The notes below the pieces were generated by a model. That model ran no database searches, was not told the origin of the DNA, and saw nothing but the letters and a program-made list of their open reading frames with translations. This document shows positions 1 to 10,902 of a stretch of 64,000 bases of DNA, piece after piece (within the stretch, counting starts at the first letter, position 1; every line of letters starts with the position of its first letter). The DNA is from Phytophthora sp. 'mugwort'. Taxonomy: Eukaryota; Oomycota; Peronosporomycetes; Peronosporales; Peronosporaceae. The DNA lies in the NCBI GenBank assembly GCA_033558025.1, contig JAUCEF010000014.1:930001-994000 (forward strand), read 5' to 3'. Position numbers and translations under genes: made by a program.

Positions 1-812
1 GGAATCGTCCGGGCCTTACTGCGAGGCATCCTCGATCGCACGTGCTCCAGTTCGCGTTGCAGCTCCTGCACCTGTGCGCGTAGTCGCGTCAGCTCATCTT
101 TCTGTCGTTTGCGGGAGTTGTTAACAGTCCCAGAGGCCCCCGCAACGCGGCCTCTCCTGGGCGGGCTCGGGGTGGACGATGGTGCCGATAGTGCTGCAGT
201 AGTCGGTGCAGGCATCGGCATGGGCCGTGTCGCTGGCGATAGGCCATGCGGACTCACACCTGTGGACGTGGGCGTCTGTGTGGAGAAGCGCTGAACCGTG
301 CCGCCCGTGCTGCTAGGGAAGGCGAAGCGCTGATCGCCTCGAAGCGACGGGATCACCATCTTGGGTAGTGACGGCAGCGGCGAATTTCCGGTCGAGTTGC
401 TGCTCTGTGGCCGAAGAGAAGGCAGCGGCGAATTTCCGGTCGAGTTGCTGCTCTGTGGCCGGAGAGAAGGCAGTTGTGCCTGCTGCTGTGTACTGCTGGT
501 GTTGTTACTTTTGCTGCCATTCGTACCAGCGCGGGCCAGCAACTCCACGATCGTGAGCGCTGTGGCGTTGCGACGCTCGGCGTCGTCATTACTATCGTCG
601 CTCTGGGGGAAGGCGGCATGCGGCATGAAGCTCCTACCGCTGGTTCTGCGTCTGCTACCCGTGGACGTGGAGCGCAGACTTAGCGGCGGAAACACGGCCG
701 GGCTGGCCATCGTGTGCGCTGCGGAGGGGGGCGACTCAGGAGAAGGGGAAGCTGTGGCCACCGAGGTCTTGCGTCTCGGAGACCGCGATTGCTGAACTGC
801 CAGGGGGCCCAT
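1..812 (-). CDS. bZIP-like coiled-coil protein, partial (C-terminus outside window)
   Basis: An open frame runs from the ATG at 812 down through position 1 with no stop (270 codons seen). It is preceded by in-frame stops at about 905-955, so 812 is the only ATG that opens the frame. The first ~210 residues are Ser/Pro/Thr-rich and low in complexity, with a 16-residue segment duplicated in tandem. Near residue 235 there is a basic stretch (NNSRKRQKDE) followed by leucines at heptad spacing (LTRLRAQVQELQRELEHV), the layout of a bZIP-type DNA-binding and dimerisation segment. Many oomycete transcription-factor-like proteins have this arrangement, often with a START-like domain downstream, which would lie outside the window. 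Nuclear DNA binding is inferred from the basic-leucine segment only. No lesion was seen, so it is probably a live gene. Confidence 0.75.
   Translation of the reverse strand, partial: MGPLAVQQSRSPRRKTSVATASPSPESPPSAAHTMASPAVFPPLSLRSTSTGSRRRTSGRSFMPHAAFPQSDDSNDDAERRNATALTIVELLARAGTNGSKSNNTSSTQQQAQLPSLRPQSSNSTGNSPLPSLRPQSSNSTGNSPLPSLPKMVIPSLRGDQRFAFPSSTGGTVQRFSTQTPTSTGVSPHGLSPATRPMPMPAPTTAALSAPSSTPSPPRRGRVAGASGTVNNSRKRQKDELTRLRAQVQELQRELEHVRSRMPRSKARTI
373..468. repeat. 48-bp tandem duplication inside the bZIP-like gene
   Basis: Two adjacent near-identical 48-bp units start at 373 and 421 and differ at about one base. Each encodes the same 16 residues on the minus strand (PSLRPQSSNSTGNSPL), so the duplication keeps the frame. 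It lies in the low-complexity N-terminal part of the protein. Confidence 0.95.
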
Positions 813-3800
813 AGCTTGTCTTGTGGCGCAGGAAGGCAGTCTTGTCCACGGAGCGCGTTGGCGAATGTTTGGCAAATGTTGATGCCGACGACCAGACGGC
901 CGAGAAAAGAATAATCACGCGTCATTATCGCTTTATTGGAAATTTGAAAACTGTTAGAACACATAACCCTGTGGGGGGCGTCATCGGTTTGGACGAGATT
1001 TGGGCTTTCCAATGCGCAGGTTGTCTGCTAAACTCGATGAGGATGGGGACGAGAAAAACGCATGGAGCTTTCCAGCCTCCAATTGGAAAGCAGGTCTAAT
1101 CCGCGGGCGCACTAAACACCACTGGAGTCAACCAACCGCCAGCCGGCACCCCTTTCCCAGGTCGTACCGTAAACCCAATGGCTTATCACACCCTGCGAAA
1201 TCCGATCAAAACAGGGTCAGATTGACTGCGACAATGACGATGCGCGTAACTTGGATCCAGTATGCAATGGCTACTGATATGGTTCTGTCATTACGAGCCG
1301 TAACAACCAGGTCACCGTATTGATTGCGCGACGGAGCAACCTGCGTGCCTTAGTCTGGTGTGGGTGGGCCAGTTCTCCCAGTCCGGCCGTGCGTGGGTGA
1401 GACGAAAGACGTAAGGGCCTAGAAGGTCTCGTGGCTGCGTCAGCCGTATTGCTGCGCGTATTGTCGCCCGGCGCCCAACGCTGTATCTGAGAAAATGGCA
1501 GTGGAATCTTGTCCTGCGCGCATGCTCTCTTGGACTGAGTATGTTCAGTTCACGTTCGCTGATTGGCTACTCACTGCTGGCTCGATGATGCTAGTCTCCA
1601 GAAGTCGCAACCGTGATGACGACTCGCCGTTGCTTACGATACATAACAGTAGATGCCTGTTGCCGTTCACGTTACCTCTATCGCAGCGATGGTTGCCATT
1701 GCAGTAGGCTTGCTCATAGGGAGAAGCCCGGGGAGAAGCCCTTGCAACTAACCCTGGTCATGCAGGGACGTGACCGACCCGCCACGCCGACATTTTGCCG
1801 GCTGTGTTCTCCCCAGGTCTGCGAGCGACGACAGATCCGGATATCATTGTGGGGAATGTTACTGACCGTCAACATGAAGTATATGCAGGGCAACCCTAAA
1901 TCGGCATGATGTGTGCATAGGGTTGGTGTACTATTCGATTACAAGGATGAACGTGGTTATGGGATCCTCAAAATGGATCCCTTGGTTTCTGGTTCTAGTT
2001 TTGGCCGGAGAGTAGGCAACTCGCGATAACAGGAATTCGACGTATTTTACATATTAGTCCCAGCAAACACACTGCAGACGGCCCAAACTCAGCCTAGTTG
2101 GTACATGTGCATGCCGCTCGCGTCAAACCAAACCATGAAAGCTTAGGCCCTGTTGTCTTTCTACGGATCCCTGCATTTTCCACTATATTACGCTTAAAGA
2201 GTCTGGTGCAGGCATACGTCGGCTCTTCAAGAGCGAAGCAGGAATGGCGACCAGGGCGGCAGCAAAACAAAGGCAGCTACTATAGTACTCGAGAAACGAT
2301 CACATCTCTAGTTACTCGTGTTCTTCAACCACCGCGGTAGTACTGCAGCAGATATTTGACATGCTTCAGTCGCGTCACAAAGCAAGTCTCGACGGCTTAC
2401 TCCACAATGCGCTAGGCTTATATACAGGCAGTAATGGGAAACTGCGAATGTGAAGCTTTTATCGTCCCCCTCATCGAAATACATGCCTATCGCTTCAAGG
2501 GCCGTGCGACCTCAAGCCTGTACTAAGATTTTCGCTTCCCTTGGCATCAGAAAAGACGCCTTCTCAGTGTGCGAAACACTAACCTTTGACTTTGCTTGTG
2601 TTGGGTCCAATCGCGCAGCTCGAACCGCTTCCGGACGTACCGGCACCGAGGAATTTGTACCTCTAGCTTTCGTATCCAGATCGCCAATTTCGCCATAGTG
2701 CTGTATAATATCATTGGGACTCTCACGATGTAAATCAAAGCAGCGGGGGAAGAGTACAGATAGCTGGTATCGCTACAGGCTGTGGTGGTTTGGAGTATCA
2801 AGGATTCAGAGACCTCTAAACATTCTAAATATTCTAATATTTATGAGTGAATCAAACTTGATAAAATTTACTTAAAACTCGCGAGCTACGATTGGCCGTC
2901 TAACTTCAACAACAGCATCCAGGGGCTTCAGAAGTTTCCATGCATCACTATTAATAAGCATACTTAGCGCAAAGAAAGAGACGGGGGGAGGGGGTGGTGA
3001 AGGCTTTTGAATCGCCCCGCTTACGGCACCGATGAGCAACAGTCAGACCTCCAAGCACCAACCGAGGACCACGGTGAATACTGTTGGAGTCGTGTGCACA
3101 CTGACGCCGCCGAGCTGGCACTCCTCCTAGATCCGCACAAAAATCTCGATGGTTTGTCGGCTCCCGACGAAACCACTACCATCACAATTTCGCTGGGAAG
3201 AGTGGAGTACTACAGGATCTTGTTGTGACGAGAGCAGAGTTCCACGGTGCAATGTACCATTTTCTGGAGGAAAGCGCAGGCGGGGCGCCTGCAACGGTAA
3301 GGGACATAGAGGAGTAGTAGAGCTTCGTTTCTCGGATACAAACCGTTTGGACCGCACAGACAACGCCCCGCCCAAAACCAACGGCAAAGACTCGAAGCCC
3401 AACGACAACGCCCAGAAGGCCAGCGTCAACGATCGTGAAACCAACGTCAAAGGGCCCACCGAAACCTTCGTCCTCGACGGAGATTGTCACACATCGCAAA
3501 CTCCGTCCTTTACCTCCTGCATAGCAACAGCTAGGTCGCAGTAGCTCTTATCATTAATGCTCAGTCTTCATTTTCCAACCTTCTCCGCAAGTGAGACTCA
3601 CCTTCAAGTCGTTCTACAGCAGAGCACTTGCCAATTTCGAAATTAGAGTTAAAAAGACTGAGCAAATCGACTTTCAACCGCGTTCGACCTATATGGGCAA
3701 GAAACTGCTCGCTACCCAGAGGACCAGTCCCCCAACGTCAGTTCCCGCCAGTCACTCCGAGCCGGCGGCCACTCGGCCACAGGGGACGTCGATCAAGAAG

Positions 3801-3814
3801 CGCTAGATCCGGTC
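813..3814. other. No recognisable gene
   Basis: Only short overlapping open frames occur on both strands, none with a motif I recognise. 3007-3544 has the longest ones (up to 131 codons, rich in Asp/Lys/Asn/Thr), but opposing strands are equally open. AT-rich sequence with clustered TTCTAA/ATATT words lies at 2815-2850. Confidence 0.5.
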
Positions 3815-4810
3815 ATGTCTGGACAATCGGCAAGTGTCGAGCACGCTAATGCTGGCCCGCAATAAACGTCCAGTGCACCACCATCCAACCCTGTCTCTCC
3901 GGCTTCCTCAATGGAGCAGATGATGTCGCAGGTCATCCAGATGACGTCGATGCAACAACACGCATGTTGGCAGGCCAACAACGTATGCAGGAAACAATTC
4001 TTAGCAGTCAATAGCATATGCAAAAGAATTTGTGGTGCAGCGGGCCGCTTGTCAGAGCGAGGTGTTTGCGCAGCAGTCGAGAGCAAACCGGCAAAAGAGA
4101 GTTAGCCCACCCAAGTTCCTCGGCAAGCAGGACGAGGACTTGGAGCTGTGGATTTTCCAGATTGACGAGCACTTTGCAACATACATCACCGAACAAGACA
4201 CTGACGACTCTCGGTTCGTGAATATGGTGGTTCCCCTTTCTTGGTCCCGACGTAATGTCGTGGTACAGAGACTTCAACGCGTCGGTTGGTGACGCACCCC
4301 GAACATGGTGCTTGTTCAAGCAACACATTCGAGCTCGATTCCGCGATAGTGATTTCGAGTATAAGCTGTTCACCACGATGTATGACTTGCAAGCGACCGG
4401 AACGCAGCAGTAGTATACGTCGAAGTTCATGATCCTAATCTCTCAGGCTACCTTGAACTCGCCGAAGATCGTAAAGCGTTGGTTTTACCAGCAGAACCTC
4501 CATGCAGACACAAGCTCGTACATATGCCAAAATATCCCCACGAGCCTTCAGAGCACGCCCAGCAATTCGAGGACGCCTGCAAGCCGAGCCGAACTCGGCC
4601 GACAACAGGATTCCCAAGCTCTAGTACTCCAGACGCCATGATGGACGTCAGCAGCAAGTTCGTGGCCGTGGCGCAGGTGGACCAAGATTAACGCCGCCAA
4701 TGAGGCAGAGCCCGGTCGTAGCGATCCAAGACGTGGTATGCTTCGGCTGCCACGTAAAGGGCCACAAGTCGCCAGACTACCCGACGAAGTGCACTGATGC
4801 ACAGAAAAAA
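3815..4810 (+). pseudogene. gag: Gypsy A gag with degenerate zinc knuckle
   Basis: The ATG at 3815 opens a Ser/Gln/Met-rich N-terminus (MSGQSASVEHANAG) with an early stop. It is followed in shifted frames by MEQMMSQVIQMTSMQQ and by a gag core beginning PPKFLGKQDEDLELWIFQID (about 4110-4170). A zinc-knuckle remnant at about 4736-4780 reads CFGCHVKGHKSPDY, in which the last cysteine of CX2CX4HX4C has become tyrosine. Gag normally forms the nucleocapsid and binds the element RNA. Several frameshifts make it non-functional. Confidence 0.75.
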
Positions 4811-4952
4811 ATAGGCATCTCGGCGGGCTGGCGCCCCGCCGAGAAGGGCTGCACTACTACTATACGGCAGTATTGCAGCCGGCCACTGTAGCTCAGCACT
4901 TTTTCGCCTATGGGTGCGGTGATGCAGTGCTGAATCTTCACAAAATGGTTAC

Positions 4953-5310
4953 TTGGAACAGTCGGCAACCGTGCACGGCACCGCTGTCTCCGCCTTTATT
5001 GATTCGGGAGCGTGTTTCAATGCGGTCACTCCAGCACTGGCAGGAAAGTTGCAGCTTACGGTCAAGGAGCACAGTCGTCCGCTGAAGCTGAAGCTGAAGC
5101 TAGGAGCAGGTCGCGTCTCGTTCGTCTCATGTCAGTTCTCGGTTCGACTTCCTGGATTCCCCAAATACGAATCCACGGCATTTGTTATGGAAGTGCCTGA
5201 GTCTCAAGAAGTATTGTTGAGTATGCCCTGTCTAGTGGACATCAAACTTCAGATTAATTGGGCAAAGCGCGAGATTACTCCTCGAGAGGATCCCGTAGAT
5301 GACTACAGCA
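4953..5310 (+). pseudogene. Gypsy A aspartic protease
   Basis: The frame contains VSAFIDSGACFNAVTP (about 4988-5035), the DSG active-site motif of retrotransposon aspartic proteases. It continues about 90 residues with a family-like end (QEVLLSMPCLVDIKLQINWA). The protease would cut the Gag-Pol polyprotein. A short Lys-Leu repeat (KLKLKL) from a tandem GAAGCT run at 5082-5100 interrupts the fold and is probably a local expansion. Confidence 0.75.
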
Positions 5311-5774
5311 GACAACCACCACACTTCCAGCCGTGTTTGCCTCGCCAAAGGGCTCGGCGAGTTTCAAATCGCCAAAGCGAAGTAACGCACAAATCACAAG
5401 ACCCGCGGACGAGAAGGAAGCCCTCCTTCATTATTATCTGCAGTATGGCCATTTCGGTGGTCAAGGGGTAAAACGTTGTGTGGAGCTTCGCGGCATCAAG
5501 AAACTCCTTCGATCAAAGGATAATGAGTATTGCTTTTTGTGGCACCAGCTTCGGGTGACACGAAAGCAGAAGCAGCGTGGCGATCGCTGCAAGGTTCTCC
5601 TCCAGTATATCCAATTATTAGCCGCTACACAGATCGAGGTTTTCGCCCAGAGCTGCCCGACGTCACTCCGTCTCGTCGACAAGGCATGGATGCCACAATC
5701 AAGGTTGCCGACGCAATACCAGTACACCACAAGCAGTTCTCGTTGCCACCGGAGCAAAAGGCCGCCATTCAGGC

Positions 5775-6954
5775 GTGACTCCAGGAAATGCTCAAGGCAG
5801 GAGTAATCCGACCTTCATCGTCCCCTATTGTGCACCGGCATTTCGCGTGCGCAAAAGCAACGGTGAATGGAGAATAGAGCACGATTTCCTTGGGCTAAAC
5901 GCCAAGGTGACCGTGCCAGCCAACCCAATCCCACGCAAAGATGAAATTCTGAGTGTAATGGCGCGAGGAAAACTTTTCTCGGCCATGGATTTACGTTGGG
6001 ATTTCTATCAGATGCGACTTGCAGAAAAGTCAATTCCGAACGCTGCGTTTCTACTCCGCGTCACGCTGATAGGCATTTCCAGTAGCCCATCGTCGTTCAA
6101 CCGACTGGTGTGCTCCATCTTCGCTGGCTACAGCTCGTTTGTCAGACTTATTTTGATGATCTCTTCGCATTTACTGAGACAAACTCAGGCGAAGAACATC
6201 TCGCAGCACTCGACCAGGTTCTGGCGAGGTGTGCGCAGGAAAAATTATTCATCAAGATCGAAAAGTGTGTATTTTGCCAGCCTGAAATCCCGTGTCTTGT
6301 CGACTTCATCGGTCGTGACGGCATCCGAATGAAAACAAAGAAGACTGCCAGTATTCAAGATTGGCCTATTCCCAAGATGAAGCGCGACGTGCAGGCCTTC
6401 ATTGGCACTTGGGTTTATGTCATCAGCGTTTGCGCAGATCTCGTTGATCAAATAGCGCTATTGACCGACTCCATTCGTGATAAGCGCCCTCGTGACCTCA
6501 TCGCTCTGACCAGTCTACAGCTCGACGCGTCCAATATCATGAAAACGAAGCTATTCTCGCCTCCTGTTCTCGCCCATCCCGATTTTCCAGGCCTTTCCAT
6601 GTGAATGTAGACACCTCAGACTTCGCCGTCGGCGGATATCTTTTCCAGCTCGATGGTGATGGTATCGAAAATGTGATTGCGTACGGAAGTCGAATGCTGT
6701 CGAAGCTGGAATTGATATACCCGACGCGCGAGAAGGAGTTGTTAGCTGCACTCCACACCGTGAGGACATGGAATATCTACCTCTTGATCGGCCATTTTAC
6801 TTGAATACCGATCATCACACTTTGGAGACGATCTTGCAGCAACATACTTGCTCACAACGTCATGTCCGGTAGCTGAACGAGCTTGCACTATTTCAATCGC
6901 TCTTGCACGGTCATTCCAATACTACAACTGACGCGCTTTCGAGACTCCCCGACT
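5775..6954 (+). pseudogene. Gypsy A reverse transcriptase and RNase H
   Basis: RT starts near 5815 (PYCAPAFRVRKSNGEWRIEH), continues with a primer-region block (NPIPRKDEILSVMARGKLFS) and shifts frame at about 6100-6145. It then shows the catalytic YFDD motif at about 6149-6160 (TYFDDLFAF), thumb sequence and an RNase H start (MNVDTSDFAVGGYLFQLDGD at 6601). Stops fall at 6602 and 6802, and the RNase H end is recognisable as NTTTDALSRLPD near 6920-6954. RT-RNase H would copy the element RNA into DNA. At least three frameshifts or stops are present. Confidence 0.85.
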
Positions 6955-7199
6955 AGAATGATGGAACCGCGCAAGTCATAACTCTTTTACCGCTGATTTA
7001 CGCGATGTCGGGTGCAACACTCCCGTCGGAGCCCGATAATCAACTCTTGCATATTGCTGCGCAGACGTCTGATATTCGGCAGGCTTGTCACGCGGTTATG
7101 AGGACGATGGTTACTTTGGGCCTATTATTCGAGACCTGCGTACTGACTCTACAAACAAGACCCGCCGACGCAAAACGATTCGCTTTGAATAACAAGACG

Positions 7200-8130
7200 T
7201 CCCAACCCGTGGTCACCTCGGATAAGCTAAGACACAATTAGCTCTTGCTCGAAACGTACTACTGGAAGGGAATGGCCTAGTCAGTGAGTCACTATATCGG
7301 TACCTGCGAGTTGTGCCAACGCAATAAGGCTGTCCGCGGCGAGGCACCGGGATTGATTCACCCCCTCGGGATCCCCGGCAACCGATGGGAACATATCAGT
7401 ATGGATTTCCTCTCGCCGCTGTCCGGTATTCAAGGCAGCTATGATGCGGTATTAGTTATCGTTGACCGACTTATCAAACGGGCGGATTTCCTCGACACCC
7501 ACTCGACAGCTACAGCCGAGCTAACTGCTCAATTATTCTGCGATTTCTACCAACGTCTCCATGGAGTACCACTGTCTATCGTATCGGATCGCTATACGAA
7601 ATTCACGGCCAAACTTTGGCGACCGATCATGGACCTACAAGACACGCGTCTTCATTTGAGCACGGCTTTCAAACCCTCGACAGACGGACAATTAAATTTG
7701 TCGGCGAATTGCTCCGCCATTTCGTGAGTCCTCGCCAAGACAATTGGGATGACTTGTTACCACTCGCGGAATTCGCGTACAACTCGAGGGTTTACTCGTC
7801 CATTGGCATGTCTCCGTTCACAGCAGACATGGGCTACCAGCCACGTTCGGTGGTAGATTGCACCATTTCTCTAGCCCGCACCACCTCCACTGCCACATTT
7901 GTGACGTACCAGCAAGGGATAATTGCGGAAGCCCACGACGCTATGGCAGCTGTCCAGTTAGTTACGCTGACAAGACGCCTCGGACCTCCATCGCCCACAG
8001 GCCACATTCACTGAGGGTGACGAAGTCTTGTTGGACACACGCAATCTAGACTTTAGCTCACATGGTAACTAGTGGTGAACGGAAACTCGCTGCTCGATTC
8101 ATTGGACCGTACCGGATTATCGCGATTGCT
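7200..8130 (+). pseudogene. Gypsy A integrase
   Basis: A zinc-binding end (GTCELCQRNKAV, about 7300-7335) leads into the core. The first catalytic Asp lies in HISMDFLSPL, and a second region reads IVSDRYTKFTAKLW with Tyr where Asp-Pro is usual. The frame changes near 7690, after which FVGELLRHF and the conserved DDLLPLAEFAYNS segment follow. The block after the core (RFIGPYRIIAIAGPDTY, about 8097-8150) matches the GPY/F module of chromoviruses. Integrase would insert the cDNA into the genome. It is broken. Confidence 0.8.
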
Positions 8131-8239
8131 GGACCCGATACTTACACATAAGAATTACCGCCGGGCCTCCATTTACATCCTGACTACCACGTATCCTCCC
8201 TTCGCCCATGTCGCCGCGATACTGACCCCCACCGCGTGA

Positions 8240-8445
8240 CGCGTATTCAACCGTTCTCGTCGCCGACGGCTCCGAGGGACACCTAGTGACGGCGATCTTG
8301 CGCCACCGACGAAGTGGTGGCATTCACTAATTCAAAGTGCAGAGGCTTGACTTGTCGATAAAACCATCCTGGGAGCAGGTCGAACATTTGACGCAGGTTC
8401 TTGCACTTGTTCATCAATACGTCGACAATTTGCCACCTACCCGAG
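8240..8445 (+). pseudogene. Gypsy A chromodomain remnant
   Basis: Reading through two frame changes, the sequence gives SEGHLVTAILRHRRSGG and then a Trp/Pro-containing end (SIKPSWEQVEHLTQVLALVH), the layout of the C-terminal chromodomain of plant and oomycete Gypsy elements. This domain is thought to steer insertion to marked chromatin. A stop at about 8330 and a missing tyrosine cage make it non-functional. Confidence 0.6.
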
Positions 8446-8459
8446 CTATACCTCGTCTA

Positions 8460-8560
8460 AGGGAGGAAATGTCACGGGTACAACCCGTTCGAGGCGGCCA
8501 CACGACATACGTGGACTCAAACGCGCCTTGCCCAATCGGGAACAACAGAGTTCAAAAGCC
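8460..8560 (+). other. Polypurine tract and truncated 3' LTR of Gypsy A
   Basis: A purine run (AGGGAGGAAA, 8460-8469) is followed at once by TGTCACGGGT, a TG start as expected for an LTR. The position just past the chromodomain fits the plus-strand priming site. LTR-like sequence then stops within about 90 bp, where transposase coding begins. Confidence 0.55.
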
Positions 8561-8577
8561 CCGTGGGCCGCACTACG

Positions 8578-9600
8578 GTTGTGGGCATTCTCAAGGGTAA
8601 GAAGGACTACCAAGAAGTGCAGGAGGTGCTGCATCAGCGCAAGTGCCACTGCGCAGCCTGTGTGCGCAATTCTGACGACAAGCTAATGGAGTAGATCTCA
8701 AGCTACAAGGCGTAGCATGGTAACGGCTCCATTAACGGCAACGCAGTGCGCACGATGGCATGGAATATCTTCAGTGGCGACAATCTCCCCAGTCGCGGCT
8801 GGCTCTACCGCTTCCAGCAACGAACGGGTCTCTGCTTATCGGTACGGCACGGAGAGGGTGGCTCGGTGAATATGGAAGTGGTGGAGGACGGGAGAAAGGA
8901 GTTGAAGGAGCTGGTCCTGCAGTACCATCCCAGATATGTGTATAATATGGATGAAACCTCGTTCTTCTACCGCCGGGAGCCGCGCGGCACTCTGACCACC
9001 GACAAGAATGAGAAGGGCAAGAAGCAGAGCAAGGTGCGAGTGACAGTTTGCGTAGGTACGAACGCCGACGGCAGCCACAAGCTAACCGCTATACTTCCTT
9101 GGGAAGGCCAAGGAGCCGCGTCCGCTCAGGAATCACAACGTCGTCGAGGAGACTGGCGCCACCTACACCAATTCCTCCAAGGCGTGGATAAACACGGCGA
9201 AATACCGTGAGTGGCTGACGAATTTCAATGCTAGCATGATGTTGCAGCAGCGGCACGTCCTGTTGCTCGTGGACAACGTATCATCTCGTAGTTCTGACGG
9301 GATGCCGCTTTCCAACGTGACCGTGGACAAGTTATCACCGAACACGACTGCTGTGCTGCAGCCAATGGACCAGGGGATCATCAAATGCCTCAAGGACCAG
9401 TACCAGAGCACGAAGACTGCGGCTCAACTGGCAAATTTCCGCAGCGGCAAGAAATACGAGGCTGCCGACTTGTTTACTGTTGTAACGTGGTGTGCACAAG
9501 GCTGGAGAGCGCTGTCGGAGAATACTATCCGCAACTACTGGAGTCATTCTGTCATCGCTTCCAAGATGGACTTGCATATTTTTATTTATACTCAACTAGA
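8578..9600 (+). pseudogene. pogo/Tigger-like DDE transposase (copy 1)
   Basis: One frame from about 8578 to 9110 encodes a transposase with two in-frame TAG stops (8689 and about 8716). A one-base shift near 9110 then continues the same protein to about 9590. Visible parts are a CENP-B-type DNA-binding region (SRGWLYRFQQRTGL), the first catalytic Asp in VYNMDETSFFYR, the second in VLLLVDNVSS, and the third in AVLQPMDQGIIKC. This is the spacing of the pogo/Tigger DDE_1 superfamily. The N-terminal start is not clear and may be lost into the Gypsy A LTR. The few lesions suggest fairly recent death. No terminal repeats were identified. Confidence 0.85.
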
Positions 9601-10833
9601 CTCAGCTGTATCAATACTGGATACTCATAATCTATCAAACTCAGTACATGACTTCCTTATGTAGTCTCACCAGAGCTTATGAATCTGGCAGTGTAATAAG
9701 GTCCACCTTGTCGAAAACGCGGTGCAGAACTGTAATTACCCATCCGAGCCATCACTGGAATGTTGATTTTGCCAATACTGTTCGTCTTGCCTTCGTCCGT
9801 GTTGCATCAGGTAGCACAAGATGCCGTCTGAAGCCTCATACACAAACATTATATCATATTATATCGTTTGGGCGATTCGCCGGTGACTGGGCCGGGTCGA
9901 TTCAATCGTCCCGCTCGGAAATTTGGGTGTAGAACGCACAATACATGTACTCATCATACACTCGTAATCACTCAAATGTTGACGGCATTTCAGCGACGCA
10001 ATAAAAGTTATGATCTCATGTCTCTTAAAAAATACACAAGTTATTGGCAATTTTCGAGCAATGCGCAAGAAAAGTTTTTTTGCCGAGACGGAAGAGCCCG
10101 CAGGAGAAGGCGTCGTTAGTTTCAGATTGTCCTGATTGTGTTTAACCCGCCACGCCACTCCGTGGGAGCGGACTTGCTTCAATACAAGCTTCATAATTTG
10201 TGCCGCCAAATGCACGCCCCCGACATTGGCTAGCACGACGGCTAAAGGACTCATTTCTCTTGAAAGATACACAAAGAAAGGTAGCGAACAAGTGCATTTG
10301 TGGCAAAGCGCCCATGAATGCTCTTCCTGCAATACTGACCGACTTCAGTTAGAACTAAATATCCAATGGAGAAAGATTGCCACTTAGTTCGTACAAGACC
10401 GATATGGGGTGGGTATTGAGTTGCAATCGTATTGGGAACATCATTCGGCTAAGCGATGCAGAAGTCCCAGCAGCTTTAAACCCTCCAATGCACCGTACCC
10501 GGTTGATATTTCGCTAACAGTTCCCCCGTAGCTAAGCAAGTATTCACCTGAGGTCCACGATATTTTGAGAAAGAAGCTGCTGCGATTACGGGCATGAAGC
10601 TTGACAAATTTCTCGCCTCTGCACGCATAAGTTGTTTGGATACAGAACAGTATCCTACTTGCTCTCCCGGAGCCAGTAATACAGGCCCAGTATTGAGCAA
10701 CAGCACTGGATATTTGAGTCAGGTGTTCACAATCCCAACAAAAGTATCATTTGCCATAATCAACGATTGGCGCCATCAGCGCTCGTCACGAAATATGACT
10801 TCCAACTGCAGGTATTGATCCTAGTTACGGCAA
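9601..10833. other. No recognisable gene
   Basis: A 157-codon minus-strand frame (9859-10332) shows no motif or family resemblance. Two similar 26-bp words occur at about 10017-10042 and 10249-10275 (CTCAT-TCTCTT then A-rich then ATACACAA). Nothing else stands out. Confidence 0.4.
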
Positions 10834-10842
10834 CCATTTTCC
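10834..10842 (+). promoter_or_regulatory. Possible oomycete FPR-like core promoter element
   Basis: CCATTTTCC lies about 60 bp upstream of the start codon of the bZIP/START-like gene. It resembles the flanking promoter region seen next to oomycete initiator elements (consensus around CAWTTTYY). The position fits, but a clear initiator sequence in front is not present, so this is tentative. Confidence 0.25.
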
Positions 10843-10902
10843 GACTTGCGGGACAACGCAAAACCCACCACGACGCCGCTTCTCACCTCCTCGTTGTCAA
10901 TC

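Larger units (their letters stand above)
3815..8560 (+). mobile_element. Decayed Ty3/Gypsy chromovirus (element A)
   Basis: The order gag, zinc knuckle, aspartic protease, RT, RNase H, integrase, chromodomain, purine tract and LTR start reads along the plus strand, which is the Ty3/Gypsy chromovirus order. Every domain is broken by frameshifts and stops, so the element is dead. No 5' LTR was found upstream of gag. The 3' LTR is cut short near 8560, where a pogo-like transposase begins. Confidence 0.85.

Noticed and set aside
9859..10332. 157-codon minus frame
   Set aside because: No motif and no family resemblance, in non-coding surroundings.
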